Assembly (NCBI GenBank): GCA_024692905.1
Contig: JAILLY010000041.1
Coordinates: forward strand, 1-62,587
Source: Lachnospiraceae bacterium
GTDB lineage: Bacteria; Bacillota; Clostridia; Lachnospirales; Lachnospiraceae
Direction: 5' to 3'
Length of the DNA stretch: 62,587 nt
Below are positions 36,001 to 44,812 of the stretch, one piece after another (positions within the stretch are counted from its first letter, which is position 1; each line of letters begins with the position of its first letter). A program made the translations under genes and the position numbers. The notes beneath the pieces were generated by a model. It saw only the letters and a list, made by a program, of their open reading frames with translations. It ran no database searches and was not told where the DNA came from.

Positions 36001-36654
36001 CTCACCGTCCCTGGTACTGCCGTATACGGTTTCCGCATTATCCGATGAAAGCCTCGTTACGATCTTTCCCTTAAGCCTTTCATCTTGAAGGTTGTTTAAC
36101 TTCCCGTCACCGTCCACAAAGGAGAGTCCTCCGGTCGATCCTATGTAGACTATATTACCCGCGCCCTCGGCAAAACATCTTACCGAGGATGACGGAAGGC
36201 CTTCCTTATACGTGTATCTTACCGACTCGGCACCTTTAAACGCAACGACGCCGTTATCATTCGTACCTACCCATATCCTGCCTTCACTGTCTTCAAACAG
36301 CGCGCGTCCGTTCGTAAGTCCGTACGAAGAATCCATCCTGTCAAAGGACATGCCGTCGTAACGGATGATCCCGCTGTAGCCTCCGATCCAGATATATCCG
36401 TCGGATGAAGCAAGTATGCAGTTGGCATCCGATGTCGGAAGTCCGTTGGTCGCATCATACATCCTGGCGACATATCCGACACTATTTAGCTGGCCCGTCA
36501 CGGCATAACCTCCGCCGTTGCTTATGTGGAACGCGGCTTTCCCGCTCCCCGTTTCGCTGCCGGCCTTTACGGAGTGCATAAATATCCCCGAAACGGTAAG
36601 CAGGCATACGAGCACGGACAGCAAAACGATCCGGACAGTCATTCTTTTATACAT
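33028..36654 (-). CDS. hybrid sensor histidine kinase with two-component-regulator propeller
   Basis: A 1208-residue protein starting at the ATG at 36654 (GGAGGT upstream; the ATG at 36702 lies in the previous gene). Order: signal-anchor helix (residues 7-25); about 650 residues of Reg_prop beta-propeller blades (for example [44 protein letters not shown]); Y_Y_Y domain ([20 protein letters not shown]); transmembrane helix near 785; HisKA with [18 protein letters not shown]; HATPase with [30 protein letters not shown]; receiver with LVVDDNPMS and phospho-acceptor Asp in [12 protein letters not shown] near 1134. Unlike Bacteroides hybrid regulators it has no C-terminal AraC domain, so output must go elsewhere. 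It follows an HD-GYP gene by 22 bases. Confidence 0.94.
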   Translation of the reverse strand: MYKRMTVRIVLLSVLVCLLTVSGIFMHSVKAGSETGSGKAAFHISNGGGYAVTGQLNSVGYVARMYDATNGLPTSDANCILASSDGYIWIGGYSGIIRYDGMSFDRMDSSYGLTNGRALFEDSEGRIWVGTNDNGVVAFKGAESVRYTYKEGLPSSSVRCFAEGAGNIVYIGSTGGLSFVDGDGKLNNLQDERLKGKIVTRLSSDNAETVYGSTRDGELFSIKDGLLGGFYSDEDLDISRITTVYADPTDTGKVYIGTEEDRIYYGSFGDGAGKLKEIPIAPASDVKWISLDCARIWIVTNDNAGYLDENGRFKVLENMPMDDAIEMMTSDYQGNIWFASSRQGVMKVVTDNFKDITEEAGLHGEVVNSTCLHQGNLYIGADSGLIVLDEDMRPTENELTRLLAGIRIRCLMNDGAGNMWVSTYTGGKGLICLNEDGSISSLTTADGMPSDEIRCTSVSSDNSVIAGTNGGLAVIKDGKVIRTAGAVEGLSNLVLLTVEEGEDGSIYAGTDGDGIYVIGNNGIRHLSRDEGLTSDVILRIKKDAKRGVYWVITSNSLEYIRNGLITRVTTFPYNNNFDIYYDDNDNLWILSSYGVYVIKAGDAINDTVKDYRLYTIANGLTCTPTANAFSELDDEGNLYISGRTGVSRVNIDHYFEQADKIKTAVKSVYCNDNEIIPDAEGTYTIPSVAKRIQINPAILDYTMTNPTVHVYLDGSGDEGITAQLSEFKPLEYTGLRYGNYTMHIEMIDPATGEIFQDDRFNIVKKPGLFELVTVRIILLALIALAAGLLVWRIMAGTVIRKQYEQIRLAKEEAEQASTAKTRFLANMSHEIRTPINTIIGMDEMILREDGSDVPKPYHNLITGYARNIKDASESLLGLINDLLDMSRFESGKIQLVEQEYDTVKFFRSLISMIRIKSQEKDLMFDTDISGEIPRRLVGDHVKLKQIMLNLLTNAVKYTEIGGFTLKASMVKADDETCELNISIKDTGIGIKPEDMDRLFTAYERLDEEKNSMVKGTGLGLDISRRYIEMMGGSIWCESQYGEGSEFFIKVRQKIADPEQIGSFAEEDESLDGGKYVPGFVAPDADILVVDDNPMSLTVIKSLLKPTRIFVTTASGGEECLDKIKYGSFDLVLLDHMMPGMDGIETIGHIREKNPDLPVYAMTANSTAGEDFYISKGFTGCLFKPVDGRELERTIMKHLPDEIMKRNDA

Positions 36655-36676
36655 ATATCCGGTACCTCCAGTCATA

Positions 36677-38836
36677 TCAAAGATCGCCATGGTCGTCCTC
36701 ATGATACTTCTTCAGAATGAGCTTGACCTCTGTAAGCGAATCCATGAACACTTCAACACACTTCGGATCAAACTGCGTCCCCGAGCCTTCTGTTATTATT
36801 GAAAGAGCCTTTTCAAGCGGAAATGCGGGCTTGTACACACGCGGTGAAGCGAGCGCGTCAAATACATCGGCCACTGCCATTATACGGGCCGACAGAGGGA
36901 TGACCTCCCCTTCAAGACCTTCGGGATAACCCTTGCCGTCCCAGCGCTCATGGTGGTAAGCAGCCATGTTTCTTGCTTCCTTCAGGTAGTTCTCACCCTT
37001 TACGGTACTTATCGCGTTTTCGATTATATTCTTACCGGCCGTCGTATGGGTCTTCATTATCGTGTACTCTTCATCGGTCAGTTTACCCGGCTTATTCAAT
37101 ATGGCATCCGGTATGTTTATCTTGCCGACGTCATGAAGCGGTGCCGACATTACCACATCCGACATATACTTGGGTGTGAGTTTGTTTAAGTAATAGCCCT
37201 TCTTCTTAAGTCCCTCAAGTATTATCTTAACGTATGCGGAAGTCTTCTGGACATGGGCACCCGTATCGGAATCCCGGCTTTCAACCATATCCGCCATCGT
37301 GATGATGAGTCCGTTCTGCATCTGGGCCGTCGCATCCGCATAATGCCTTATATCCCTGATGTGTTCGGCCAGTCCCGATGCCATCCTGCATACGGTCAGG
37401 TATAATTCCTCAACCTCATCCCCCGTACGGATATCAAGGGTCTTTATCTTCTTTACGACCTCTTCGAGGTTATCCTCGTCCGTAACGTCCCTTACAAATC
37501 CGTTCGTACTTACCGTCATGCTCCCGATGGGATATATAAGATAGTACCTTGATACCCAAAGGCCGGCCGCCAGCACCAAAATGAGCGATCCCGAGAATAT
37601 GAGTATGAAGCGGAGCGCAAAGTCACGCACATATCCTTCAAGCAGTGACAGCGAGACATCGGCTCCTGCGTATGCCACACATCTTCCGCTCCCGTCATAT
37701 ATAGGCTCATATGCGGTCAGCAGGTATCCGAAGATGCCGGTATTTTCAAGAGGCTCTATCCTTTCACCGGCAAGAAGCGCCGGAACCAGGTCAATAAACG
37801 ATCCTTCAAACGGAAGTACATCCCCGAGCCTGCACTGCGATTCGTATTCCTCGTCTGTGTCAAAAACGATACGGCATCCTTCCGTTCCGATCTGATATAC
37901 ATAAAGATACTTGATCCCGGGAATGCTTGAACGTATATTTCCAAGCAGCTCTCTCGTACTCCTGTAGCCTTCTCCGTCGTATTCAAGCGGATCGGCTCTG
38001 CTTGCCACATATTCGTCAACCATGCCCGGATCCACAACGGATGCTGCAAAAGCAGCCGCCTTTTCCGCATTCTCCCTGTATTCGGCCTTTATCCTTCCGT
38101 AATAAAGAGTCAGTCCCGCATAAGCCATAACAAAAGCCAGCATGACCGATCCGATCGTCAGCATCACGCTGAGTCTTTTCCCGAGGGAATTGCTCCTGTA
38201 TCTGACGCTGCTTATCTTCTTTATCTCATCGCTGCCAAGAGGCTTCTGCCTCCATACACTGTTCTTTATGTCGTCACAGACTTCGGCCGGCAGATATTTA
38301 AGGATAAGGAGTGCCGCGATCACCGAAAGCCCCTTGTCGATCAGATTAAGACCGGTTATTACGAGTGTCGAAGTGATAAACCGGGGGATCCCGGTATTTG
38401 ACGAGAACATCTCCGAGACCTCGGCAACATCCGTAAACTGCGGTCCCGAAAGGAGCATCCACTGGAAGATGCTTCCGAGTATACCGCTCATCGCTCCTGC
38501 CGAGAGTATGAACAATATTATCTTTGACCTTTTATTTGTACCGCGGGATATCCCGAACCACACGGTCATACAGGCTATCAGTATGCTTATCAGCGAATAA
38601 TACGGCGAAAAACTGTTGAACAGGCTGCATACAAGGTTTGTCATAACGGCCGTTATTATACCCGGGAGCAGCCCTCCTATCGCAGTAATAACAACCGTAC
38701 CTATTGAATCAAGGTAGATCGGAAGCCCGAACCGGTATGTCAAAAACGACAGTATGGTATTAAGCACAATGAAGCCGGCAATGGTACATACGCGCCGTAT
38801 TACCGTTTTATCGATCCCGGTCCTGTCCTTATCCAA
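36677..38836 (-). CDS. HD-GYP domain protein with membrane sensor
   Basis: A 719-residue protein. Residues 15-185: five or six transmembrane helices resembling a small-molecule-transporter-like sensor region; residues 225-245 and 405-430: further helices flanking an extracytoplasmic domain of about 160 residues (dCache-like, ending [21 protein letters not shown]); then HAMP-like linker and HD-GYP with [52 protein letters not shown] and [16 protein letters not shown]. All catalytic residues for c-di-GMP hydrolysis are present. The start codon is TTG at 38836, eight bases after GGAGG; the ATG nearer the ribosome site opens only a four-codon frame. Own extended -10 promoter. Confidence 0.93.
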   Translation of the reverse strand: MDKDRTGIDKTVIRRVCTIAGFIVLNTILSFLTYRFGLPIYLDSIGTVVITAIGGLLPGIITAVMTNLVCSLFNSFSPYYSLISILIACMTVWFGISRGTNKRSKIILFILSAGAMSGILGSIFQWMLLSGPQFTDVAEVSEMFSSNTGIPRFITSTLVITGLNLIDKGLSVIAALLILKYLPAEVCDDIKNSVWRQKPLGSDEIKKISSVRYRSNSLGKRLSVMLTIGSVMLAFVMAYAGLTLYYGRIKAEYRENAEKAAAFAASVVDPGMVDEYVASRADPLEYDGEGYRSTRELLGNIRSSIPGIKYLYVYQIGTEGCRIVFDTDEEYESQCRLGDVLPFEGSFIDLVPALLAGERIEPLENTGIFGYLLTAYEPIYDGSGRCVAYAGADVSLSLLEGYVRDFALRFILIFSGSLILVLAAGLWVSRYYLIYPIGSMTVSTNGFVRDVTDEDNLEEVVKKIKTLDIRTGDEVEELYLTVCRMASGLAEHIRDIRHYADATAQMQNGLIITMADMVESRDSDTGAHVQKTSAYVKIILEGLKKKGYYLNKLTPKYMSDVVMSAPLHDVGKINIPDAILNKPGKLTDEEYTIMKTHTTAGKNIIENAISTVKGENYLKEARNMAAYHHERWDGKGYPEGLEGEVIPLSARIMAVADVFDALASPRVYKPAFPLEKALSIITEGSGTQFDPKCVEVFMDSLTEVKLILKKYHEDDHGDL

Positions 38837-38909
38837 TGTTCATTCCTCCAAGATACGGCTCCGGTCCCGTGTCGGGAAGGAGCGCCGTCTTTACACAGTA
38901 TTACAGTAT

Positions 38910-38918
38910 ATTATATCA
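38910..38918 (-). promoter_or_regulatory. extended -10 promoter of the HD-GYP operon
   Basis: Minus-strand TGATATAAT (38910-38918) contains a consensus -10 with the TGn extension; no recognisable -35 lies 17 bases upstream. Predicted leader of about 65 bases to the TTG start. Confidence 0.5.
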
Positions 38919-38956
38919 CACCGGTACGGCTTTGCCATTCATATAATTTGAAAATA

Positions 38957-38965
38957 TGATATAAT
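38957..38965 (+). promoter_or_regulatory. extended -10 promoter of the 38995 GT genes
   Basis: TGATATAAT at 38957-38965, again with the TGn extension and no clear -35. Start near 38972, 23 bases before the ATG at 38995. It faces away from the minus-strand copy 40 bases to the left, giving a compact divergent promoter pair with identical -10 elements. Confidence 0.5.
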
Positions 38966-38994
38966 CAGAATCACGGGACACGGAGGGTATTTTC

Positions 38995-40128
38995 ATGCTT
39001 CTGTTCATAACGGGGAGCTTCCCGGAAAGCCGCGAAGGCATCGCTCACAGCGCCGGAATGCTGTTTGATCACATGCGAAAATACAACGGCGGGATAAGGC
39101 TCCTTACCACCGATACGCCGGTGATCACCGGTCATCTTAAAAAAAACCGCATTACCGGATACAGTCTCATGCATGACTGGCACCTTAAACCTGCCAATAT
39201 ACGCAGGCTTTTCAGCGTACTTAAGGATGAGGATGTGACCGCGGTCCATATGGAATACCCGGGTGATCTGTACGGAAAGACTTTCCTTGCAAGTTTCATC
39301 CCGTTTCTTGTACATTTATACGCCAAACGCCGCCATACAGGGATAACCGTCAATGTCCGGCTTCATGAATTCCTACGGGCACGCTTTTTACGGAAGCTGG
39401 CAGTGATCCCGATATTGCTGTCCGCCGACAGGATATATGTTCCGTCGCTTAAGGACCGCGATGCGGTACGGCATTTTGCAAAGGACAGGGTGTTTTCGAC
39501 TTTCATAGGCTCAAATATGGTCAGAAACGGCAACAGCATACCGTCAGCACCGAAGGATACCGTCATCTCCTATTTCGGTTCGGTCTATCCCGGCAAGGGC
39601 TTTGAACGTATGCTTAAGATATGGCAGCGTCTTAAGGCAGGAGAAAACGGGAACGGTTATGTCTTTCGTGTGATAGGCGATATAGGCACCGAGGAGGGGA
39701 ACCATTTCCTTGACTACCACAAAAAGATCCGTTCACTGATAAAACAGTACTCTCTTACGGATGACATAAAGATCACGGGATTTAAGTCTCCTTCCGATGT
39801 GCAGGGGTATATAGACAAAAGCTCCATGGCCATGCTGCTGTTTGAAGACGGCTTAAGCCTTCGCCGCGGGAGCTTCCTTGCCTGCCTTGAATACGGAATA
39901 CCGGTCATAACCACCCCGGGCGATCATGAAGCGGCCGCACTGTTTACGGGGCATCCCGGAGTCGCAATGTGTAAGGATGACGAAGAAATACTGAGAAAGG
40001 TCCGGGATTATGCCCGGCTTACGGAACCGGAACGTAAAATGATATATGACGACAACACAGGTCTTTCACAGCTTTTTAACTGGGACAACATAGCGAAGGG
40101 ATATCTTAAGGATTATGGGATCATCTGA
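38995..40128 (+). CDS. glycosyltransferase family 4-like protein
   Basis: A 377-residue GT-B-type protein beginning LLFITGSFPESREGIAHSAGMLFDHM. N-terminal domain contains VTAVHMEYPGD; the C-terminal domain has VISYFGSVYPGKGFERMLKIWQRL, YVFRVIGDIG, IKITGFKSPSDVQGYIDKSSMAMLLFEDGLSLRRGSFLACLEYGIPVITTPG with the donor-binding acidic/Gly region, though the classic EX7E is degenerate (the first Glu position is not obvious). GGAGGG lies seven bases upstream of the ATG. Overlaps the following GT2 gene by 14 bases. Confidence 0.82.
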   Translation: MLLFITGSFPESREGIAHSAGMLFDHMRKYNGGIRLLTTDTPVITGHLKKNRITGYSLMHDWHLKPANIRRLFSVLKDEDVTAVHMEYPGDLYGKTFLASFIPFLVHLYAKRRHTGITVNVRLHEFLRARFLRKLAVIPILLSADRIYVPSLKDRDAVRHFAKDRVFSTFIGSNMVRNGNSIPSAPKDTVISYFGSVYPGKGFERMLKIWQRLKAGENGNGYVFRVIGDIGTEEGNHFLDYHKKIRSLIKQYSLTDDIKITGFKSPSDVQGYIDKSSMAMLLFEDGLSLRRGSFLACLEYGIPVITTPGDHEAAALFTGHPGVAMCKDDEEILRKVRDYARLTEPERKMIYDDNTGLSQLFNWDNIAKGYLKDYGII

Positions 40129-41002
40129 TAAGGAACTGTCAGTCTGCGTCATCATCCCGCATTATAACGATGCAGGTATGACAAGGCACTGTATAAGCAG
40201 CCTTTTGGGACTTAACTGGGACGGTATCAGCCATAAGTTCATCATCGTTGATAATGCTTCGGGCGATGGCAGCGGCCGGGTGCTTAAGGATACATATGCA
40301 GACGATCCGGTCACCGACGTTATCCTGCTCAATGATAATGAAGGTTACGCCCGCGGGAGCAACTTCGGAATAAGCCATGCCGTCTCAAAATACGATCCCG
40401 ATCTTATCATAGTATCAAACAGCGACATAACCGTTAATGACCCGGATATGCCTTTAAAATTGCGGGATATATATGAAAAGACCTCCTTTGATATCTACGG
40501 GCCGGACATCTTCAGCACCTACAGGAATGCCCATATGAGCCCCTTAAGGAAGTCCCACTTAAGCACGGAAGAGTCAAATTCCCTGATAAAGCGCTGCAGG
40601 CGCAGGTTAAGGCTGCTTAAGATCCTTGATAAGCTTAAGCTCTATGAACCATTAAGGAAGATAAGAAGAAGCGCACCGTATCCGGATGTACCCGGTTTTG
40701 ACAGATATGCGGAAAATGTGGTCATACAGGGTTCGTTCTTCGTGCTCTCGCGCGGATATCTTAATGCATATCCCGACGGACTGTATCCCGGAACATTTCT
40801 GTATCTTGAGGAGGATATACTGAACCTTAGGGCCGAAAGAAAGGGCCTAAAAACTGTATACGATCCCTCCATAAGGGTCGATCATTCCGAAGGAACGGCA
40901 GCACTTCAGGCTTCAGGCAGCCGTATCAAAAAATATATGTTTGAACTTGAACATACGATAGAGTCATGCCGTATCTTCCTCACTCATTACGACAGTCTGT
41001 GA
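40115..41002 (+). CDS. glycosyltransferase family 2 (rhamnosyltransferase-like)
   Basis: A 295-residue GT2 enzyme with SVCVIIPHYNDAGMTRHCISSLLGL, FIIVDNASGDGSG, NEGYARGSNFGISHA and the DxD-like LIIVSNSDITVNDPD; VVIQGSFFVLSRGYLNAYPDGLYPGTFLYLEEDIL is the acceptor/C-terminal signature of the WsaF/RfbF-like rhamnosyltransferase group. This agrees with RmlD in the window, but donor identity is inference. Its last 39 bases overlap the end of the convergent polymerase-like gene. Confidence 0.88.
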   Translation: MGSSDKELSVCVIIPHYNDAGMTRHCISSLLGLNWDGISHKFIIVDNASGDGSGRVLKDTYADDPVTDVILLNDNEGYARGSNFGISHAVSKYDPDLIIVSNSDITVNDPDMPLKLRDIYEKTSFDIYGPDIFSTYRNAHMSPLRKSHLSTEESNSLIKRCRRRLRLLKILDKLKLYEPLRKIRRSAPYPDVPGFDRYAENVVIQGSFFVLSRGYLNAYPDGLYPGTFLYLEEDILNLRAERKGLKTVYDPSIRVDHSEGTAALQASGSRIKKYMFELEHTIESCRIFLTHYDSL

Positions 41003-42229
41003 CTTTGGTTCCTGCGGTCTTCCGCATGCCCCGTCAAGATAAGCCTTCGTAAATACCATCACGGTGACAAGGAGCCAGTCGGCCCCGTCGATATCCTCTG
41101 TAAGACAGAATATCCCAAGAAGAACATACATTACGATAATCAGCGCCCTGAGCATCCGGTCCTTAACATCCGCACGGATAACCGACAGAAAGGTAATGAT
41201 GATGCCGGATAAGGCGCACAGGGTACCAAGTATCCCGGATTTATAGACAAAACCGAGATACGTACTGTGCGATCCCAGAGGATATACTCCCGCACGGTTC
41301 ATGTCCTTGACACCTGCACCGATAAGCAGGGATGTTTCCCTTATCCTCCCGATACTCTCCCGGTAGATGGACATACGGTCCGAATTTGAACCGGGGCGCA
41401 GGTTTATAAGCTTATCAATGATGACACCCGCATCCCTGCCGCACAGCCCCGCTATGACAAGGACCGCCGCTGCTGCCGATAAGGCCGTAAGAGTCACTTT
41501 ACCCGCACTGATGCCATTGCTTAATGCAAAACAGACGATACAGGCCGCAAACATGAGAATATTTAAGGCTGTCCCTGTTCTTGAATATGTCATAAGTACG
41601 GGGATACCTGCTGCCGGGATGAGCAAAAACGAAAGCCATGAACGGTCTTTGCCCGCAAGATGGGCAAATGCCCAGGGAAACTGGAGCAGCGTAAAGAAAC
41701 TTACAAGCGCAGGGTATTCAAAAAACCCCGAAAACCTGACTGTCTCACCCGTTAAGAGGATGTCCCCGGTCCACGCACTCCGGATCTCGAAAAAGTTGTT
41801 TATCACGGCCCCCGGGAAAGGATATGTAAGCAGAAAAACAAAAAACAGGATGAAGATGTTGACGGCGCAATATCTCCCTATCCTGTCCTTATCGGGTGAC
41901 TTTTCCCCTGTTTTGATACCGGCCGCAAGCACTCCGGCCACCCATATCCCGCAGGTATTAAGAGCCGCAAGGATACGCAAGGTATCGCATCCGCCCCTTA
42001 AAACAGCCGCAGCGACCGATATAAGATGGAATGCCGCATAGGCAAGGAACGGAGCCGTTATCCGGCTTATCCGCACAAAGCGCCTGTACATTATCATATA
42101 TGCCGCCGGCAACGCAAAAAACAAGACAAACTGGATCTCCTTGGGCAGTAATATTATAAGCCACAGGGATCCGGTCATTATGTATATAAGTTTGCATGCT
42201 GCGGCTGCAGCCCTGTCATTACTTACCAT
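40964..42229 (-). CDS. Wzy/O-antigen-ligase-like membrane protein
   Basis: A 421-residue protein with about 11 helices and the O-antigen ligase pattern: LMTYSRTGTALNILMF in a mid-protein helix pair and an outer loop NLRPGSNSDRMSIYRESIGRIRETSLLIGAGVKDMNRAGVYPLGSHSTYLGFVYKSG, which contains the Arg and His positions typical of Wzy_C/WaaL proteins. It starts with a seven-base overlap on the PssE-like gene (ATGGTAA). Likely the polymerase of the glycan built by the PssD/PssE pair. Confidence 0.84.
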   Translation of the reverse strand: MVSNDRAAAAACKLIYIMTGSLWLIILLPKEIQFVLFFALPAAYMIMYRRFVRISRITAPFLAYAAFHLISVAAAVLRGGCDTLRILAALNTCGIWVAGVLAAGIKTGEKSPDKDRIGRYCAVNIFILFFVFLLTYPFPGAVINNFFEIRSAWTGDILLTGETVRFSGFFEYPALVSFFTLLQFPWAFAHLAGKDRSWLSFLLIPAAGIPVLMTYSRTGTALNILMFAACIVCFALSNGISAGKVTLTALSAAAAVLVIAGLCGRDAGVIIDKLINLRPGSNSDRMSIYRESIGRIRETSLLIGAGVKDMNRAGVYPLGSHSTYLGFVYKSGILGTLCALSGIIITFLSVIRADVKDRMLRALIIVMYVLLGIFCLTEDIDGADWLLVTVMVFTKAYLDGACGRPQEPKSQTVVMSEEDTA

Positions 42230-42717
42230 AATCCGTCTATGATCTTCTCAAGACCGCGCACGAATTCCGCATTGTTCCCGAACCCGTCCGCCTTCATGCC
42301 GGCTGTCAGTTTGTCGTGATCGCGTATCGCTTCCTCAAGGGAACCGATGTCCTCTATTAATATTATATTATGATATCTCTGTGCCACGGCCCTGCAGAAC
42401 TCAAGCTGGTGGTCATTGACATGCTCATGGAACTTCTTCTGTCTGGGAACAACTATTGGGATCCTGCCGAGCTGAAGCGCGCGCATGATCGAGCTCGGTC
42501 CGCCGTGCATTATTATGATCCCGGCATTTTTGTAGTTTTCAAGCATCTGCTCATGGTCAAAGAAATCTTTATGTCTGCAGTTTTGTATGGGGTATTTTGA
42601 GAAGCCGTTCTGTATGACGACTTCGTCATCTATGATCCCTTTTCCCTTCAGCGTATCCACGCATTCTATGAGCCTGTCAAACTGCTGCTCATGCGTCCCT
42701 ACAGTTACGTAGATCAT
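42223..42717 (-). CDS. PssE/Cps14G-like glycosyltransferase subunit (Alg13-like)
   Basis: About 164 residues forming a single GT28 C-terminal domain: MIYVTVGTHEQQFDRLIECVD, FDHEQMLENYKNAGIIIMHGGPSSIMRALQLGRIPIVVPRQKKFHEHVNDHQLEFC. This is the donor-binding half of a two-subunit enzyme, matching Alg13/PssE/Cps14G; the membrane-anchoring half is encoded just upstream. The ATG at 42717 gives the usual family N-terminus; a GTG two codons earlier is possible. The pair usually transfers a hexose (Gal or GlcA) as the second sugar of a capsule unit. Confidence 0.92.
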   Translation of the reverse strand: MIYVTVGTHEQQFDRLIECVDTLKGKGIIDDEVVIQNGFSKYPIQNCRHKDFFDHEQMLENYKNAGIIIMHGGPSSIMRALQLGRIPIVVPRQKKFHEHVNDHQLEFCRAVAQRYHNIILIEDIGSLEEAIRDHDKLTAGMKADGFGNNAEFVRGLEKIIDGLW

Positions 42718-42779
42718 CTGCACCTTTCTGCCGTTTCCTTAAAACCTGTCCGCAAAGTGCCGCACTGTCCGAAGCACTT

Positions 42780-43256
42780 TCAGAATATGCTGCCAAGATT
42801 TACGGCCTTCGGATAAACCTTCTTCATTTCCTCCCACTGTACGATGAACCTGTCGGTTATGGGATATACGAGTTTTCCCGTAAGTGTCGGGGAGTTTATC
42901 CTGTCAAACACTTCAATATAGATCAGCTTCGCACCGTACAGCTTCCCGACATAGAAGAACGGTACCGCAACGGCCGCTCCGCTTGAGATGATAAGGTCGG
43001 GCCGTTCCTTTTTTATAACCTTAAAGGCCCTTATCGTGTTGATGATAAGCGCCTTAATGCTCCTGTTGCTGGGATAGTAACAGGGATATACCGTTTCTCC
43101 GTCAAGCAGGCTCTTCGTATCCTCTTTGTCGAAGGTTACGAAGAACCTTTTTTTATCTTTCCATAACGGTTTGAGCATATATAAATGAGTAAGGTGTCCG
43201 CCCGATGAACCGACCAGGCAGATCTTTATATCCTTATCCCTTGGATCTTTATTCAC
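42780..43256 (-). CDS. PssD/Cps14F-like glycosyltransferase subunit (Alg14-like)
   Basis: A 158-residue partner of the PssE-like protein: IKICLVGSSGGHLTHLYMLKPLW, FVTFDKEDTKSLL, RPDLIISSGAAVAVPFFYVGKLYGAKLIYIEVFDRINSPTLTGKLVYPITDRFIVQWEEM. It recruits the catalytic subunit to the membrane. It starts at a GTG that overlaps by one base the stop of the symporter gene (TAGTG), with GGGCGG upstream, so it is translationally linked to a transporter. A 62-base gap with a small AAAGTGC/GCACTTT inverted pair separates it from the PssE-like gene. Confidence 0.92.
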   Translation of the reverse strand: MNKDPRDKDIKICLVGSSGGHLTHLYMLKPLWKDKKRFFVTFDKEDTKSLLDGETVYPCYYPSNRSIKALIINTIRAFKVIKKERPDLIISSGAAVAVPFFYVGKLYGAKLIYIEVFDRINSPTLTGKLVYPITDRFIVQWEEMKKVYPKAVNLGSIF

Positions 43257-44782
43257 TATTCCGCCCCGTTCTTTACTGCCTCGGCCATTTCTTTCTGTAT
43301 ATCCGGATCAAACGAAAGTATGGGCTCTATATCCTTTCCCTTCATCTTACGGTCAACATAGTTGTTTGTAAGCTTTATTACGAGCGGCGTTAACGAAAGC
43401 ACACCGATAAGGTTGGGAAGCATCATCAGACCGTTGAACGTATCCGAGATATCCCATGCGAGAGAAGACGTCATGACTGCGCCCGATATCATCATGAGAA
43501 CGAAGATCACACGGTATATCTTTGCACCCTTGACACCGAATAAGTACTCGGTCGCCTTGGATCCGTAATGCGACCAGCCCATTACCGTAGTGAACGCGAA
43601 CAATAAGACCGCGATCGCTACAAACCACTCTCCGGGCTTTCCGAATACCATACCGAACGCCTTCGCAACAAGGGTCGCATCATTGGTACCCTCGGCTGCA
43701 ACACCTGTCGACAGATCGATCGCGCCCGATGAAAGGACAACTACAGCCGTCATCGTACATACGATGATCGTATCCGCAAATACTTCGAAAATTCCCCAAA
43801 GGCCCTGCTTGATAGGCTCCTTGACGTTTGAGTTGCTGTGGACCATAACTGACGAACCGAGACCTGCCTCATTTGAGAACACGCCTCTCTTACATCCGCT
43901 CTTTACAGTATTTAAAGCAATCTTGACCGCTGTTCCCGCAGCACCGCCGGCTACTGCCTTCGGGCCGAAAGCGAACCTGAATATCGATGCGAACATGGCT
44001 CCGAGACTGCTTACATGCATAAACATGATTATGAGCGCTCCGATAACATATATTATTGCCATAAAAGGTACGACTTTTTCGGCTACCGCCGCTACTCTCT
44101 TAAGTCCGCCGAGGATTATGGCAGCACCCAGCAGCATAAGCACAAACCCGATGATCCAGTTGACAACCGATACGCCTGCAAAAGTCGCGGTATTTAACTC
44201 TCCGAAGAATGCCGATTCGATATTAAGGGTTATCTTGTTTATCTGACCCATATTTCCGATACCGAATGAAGCTATTACCGCAAATATGGCAAATATCACA
44301 GCAAGGGCCTTGCCTATCCCCTTGCATCCCTTATATGATCCGAGGCCGTCACTTAAGTAGTACATGGCTCCGCCGGACCACTCTCCTTCGGAATTCCTTC
44401 TCCTGAAATATATACCGAGGATATTTTCAGAGTAGTTTGTCATCATTCCGAGTATGGCCGCTATCCACATCCAGAAAACCGCACCCGGGCCGCCGACGCA
44501 TATGGCTGCTGCCACGCCTGCGATATTACCGGTTCCTATGGTTGCCGCAAGGGCGGTGCATAATGCCTGGAACTGTGATACCGAACCTGCCTCGTTCTTA
44601 ACATGGGAATCCTTGTTGAGCACCATTCCTATGGTCTTGCTCCACCAGTGCTTTATATGGGTTATCTGGAAAAACTTCGTGATAACCGTACATACAAGAC
44701 CGGTGCCGAGCAGAAGGATAAGCCCGAACCATCCCCACGCAAAACTGTTTACAGCATCATTGATCTGGATAACTTTTTCCAT
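43256..44782 (-). CDS. AGCS family sodium:alanine/glycine symporter
   Basis: A 508-residue secondary transporter with about ten or eleven transmembrane helices and the AGCS signature: SQFQALCTALAATIGTGNIAGVAAAICVGGPGAVFWMWIAAILGMMTNYSENILGIYFR, EWSGGAMYYLSDGLG and CKRGVFSNEAGLGSSVMVHSNSNVKEPIKQGLWGIFEVFADT. It imports alanine or glycine with Na+. GAGGAGGG precedes the ATG. It lies 30 bases after the acyl-CoA ligase gene and abuts the PssD-like gene, so a metabolic transporter appears to share a transcript with glycan genes. Confidence 0.95.
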   Translation of the reverse strand: MEKVIQINDAVNSFAWGWFGLILLLGTGLVCTVITKFFQITHIKHWWSKTIGMVLNKDSHVKNEAGSVSQFQALCTALAATIGTGNIAGVAAAICVGGPGAVFWMWIAAILGMMTNYSENILGIYFRRRNSEGEWSGGAMYYLSDGLGSYKGCKGIGKALAVIFAIFAVIASFGIGNMGQINKITLNIESAFFGELNTATFAGVSVVNWIIGFVLMLLGAAIILGGLKRVAAVAEKVVPFMAIIYVIGALIIMFMHVSSLGAMFASIFRFAFGPKAVAGGAAGTAVKIALNTVKSGCKRGVFSNEAGLGSSVMVHSNSNVKEPIKQGLWGIFEVFADTIIVCTMTAVVVLSSGAIDLSTGVAAEGTNDATLVAKAFGMVFGKPGEWFVAIAVLLFAFTTVMGWSHYGSKATEYLFGVKGAKIYRVIFVLMMISGAVMTSSLAWDISDTFNGLMMLPNLIGVLSLTPLVIKLTNNYVDRKMKGKDIEPILSFDPDIQKEMAEAVKNGAE

Positions 44783-44812
44783 AAATTCCCTCCTCTACTC
44801 AGTAAACATACA

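Noticed and set aside
42724..42779. Inverted pair AAAGTGC/GCACTTT between the PssD- and PssE-like genes as a terminator
   Set aside because: Seven-pair stem with a 13-base loop and no directly following T-run; the two products function as a pair and should be co-transcribed.
43590..44246. A 218-codon plus-strand open frame, and similar ones at 41367-42041 and 44454-45113
   Set aside because: Antisense to the AGCS symporter, a Wzy-like gene and the symporter/acyl-CoA ligase region respectively; low-complexity translations, no ribosome sites.
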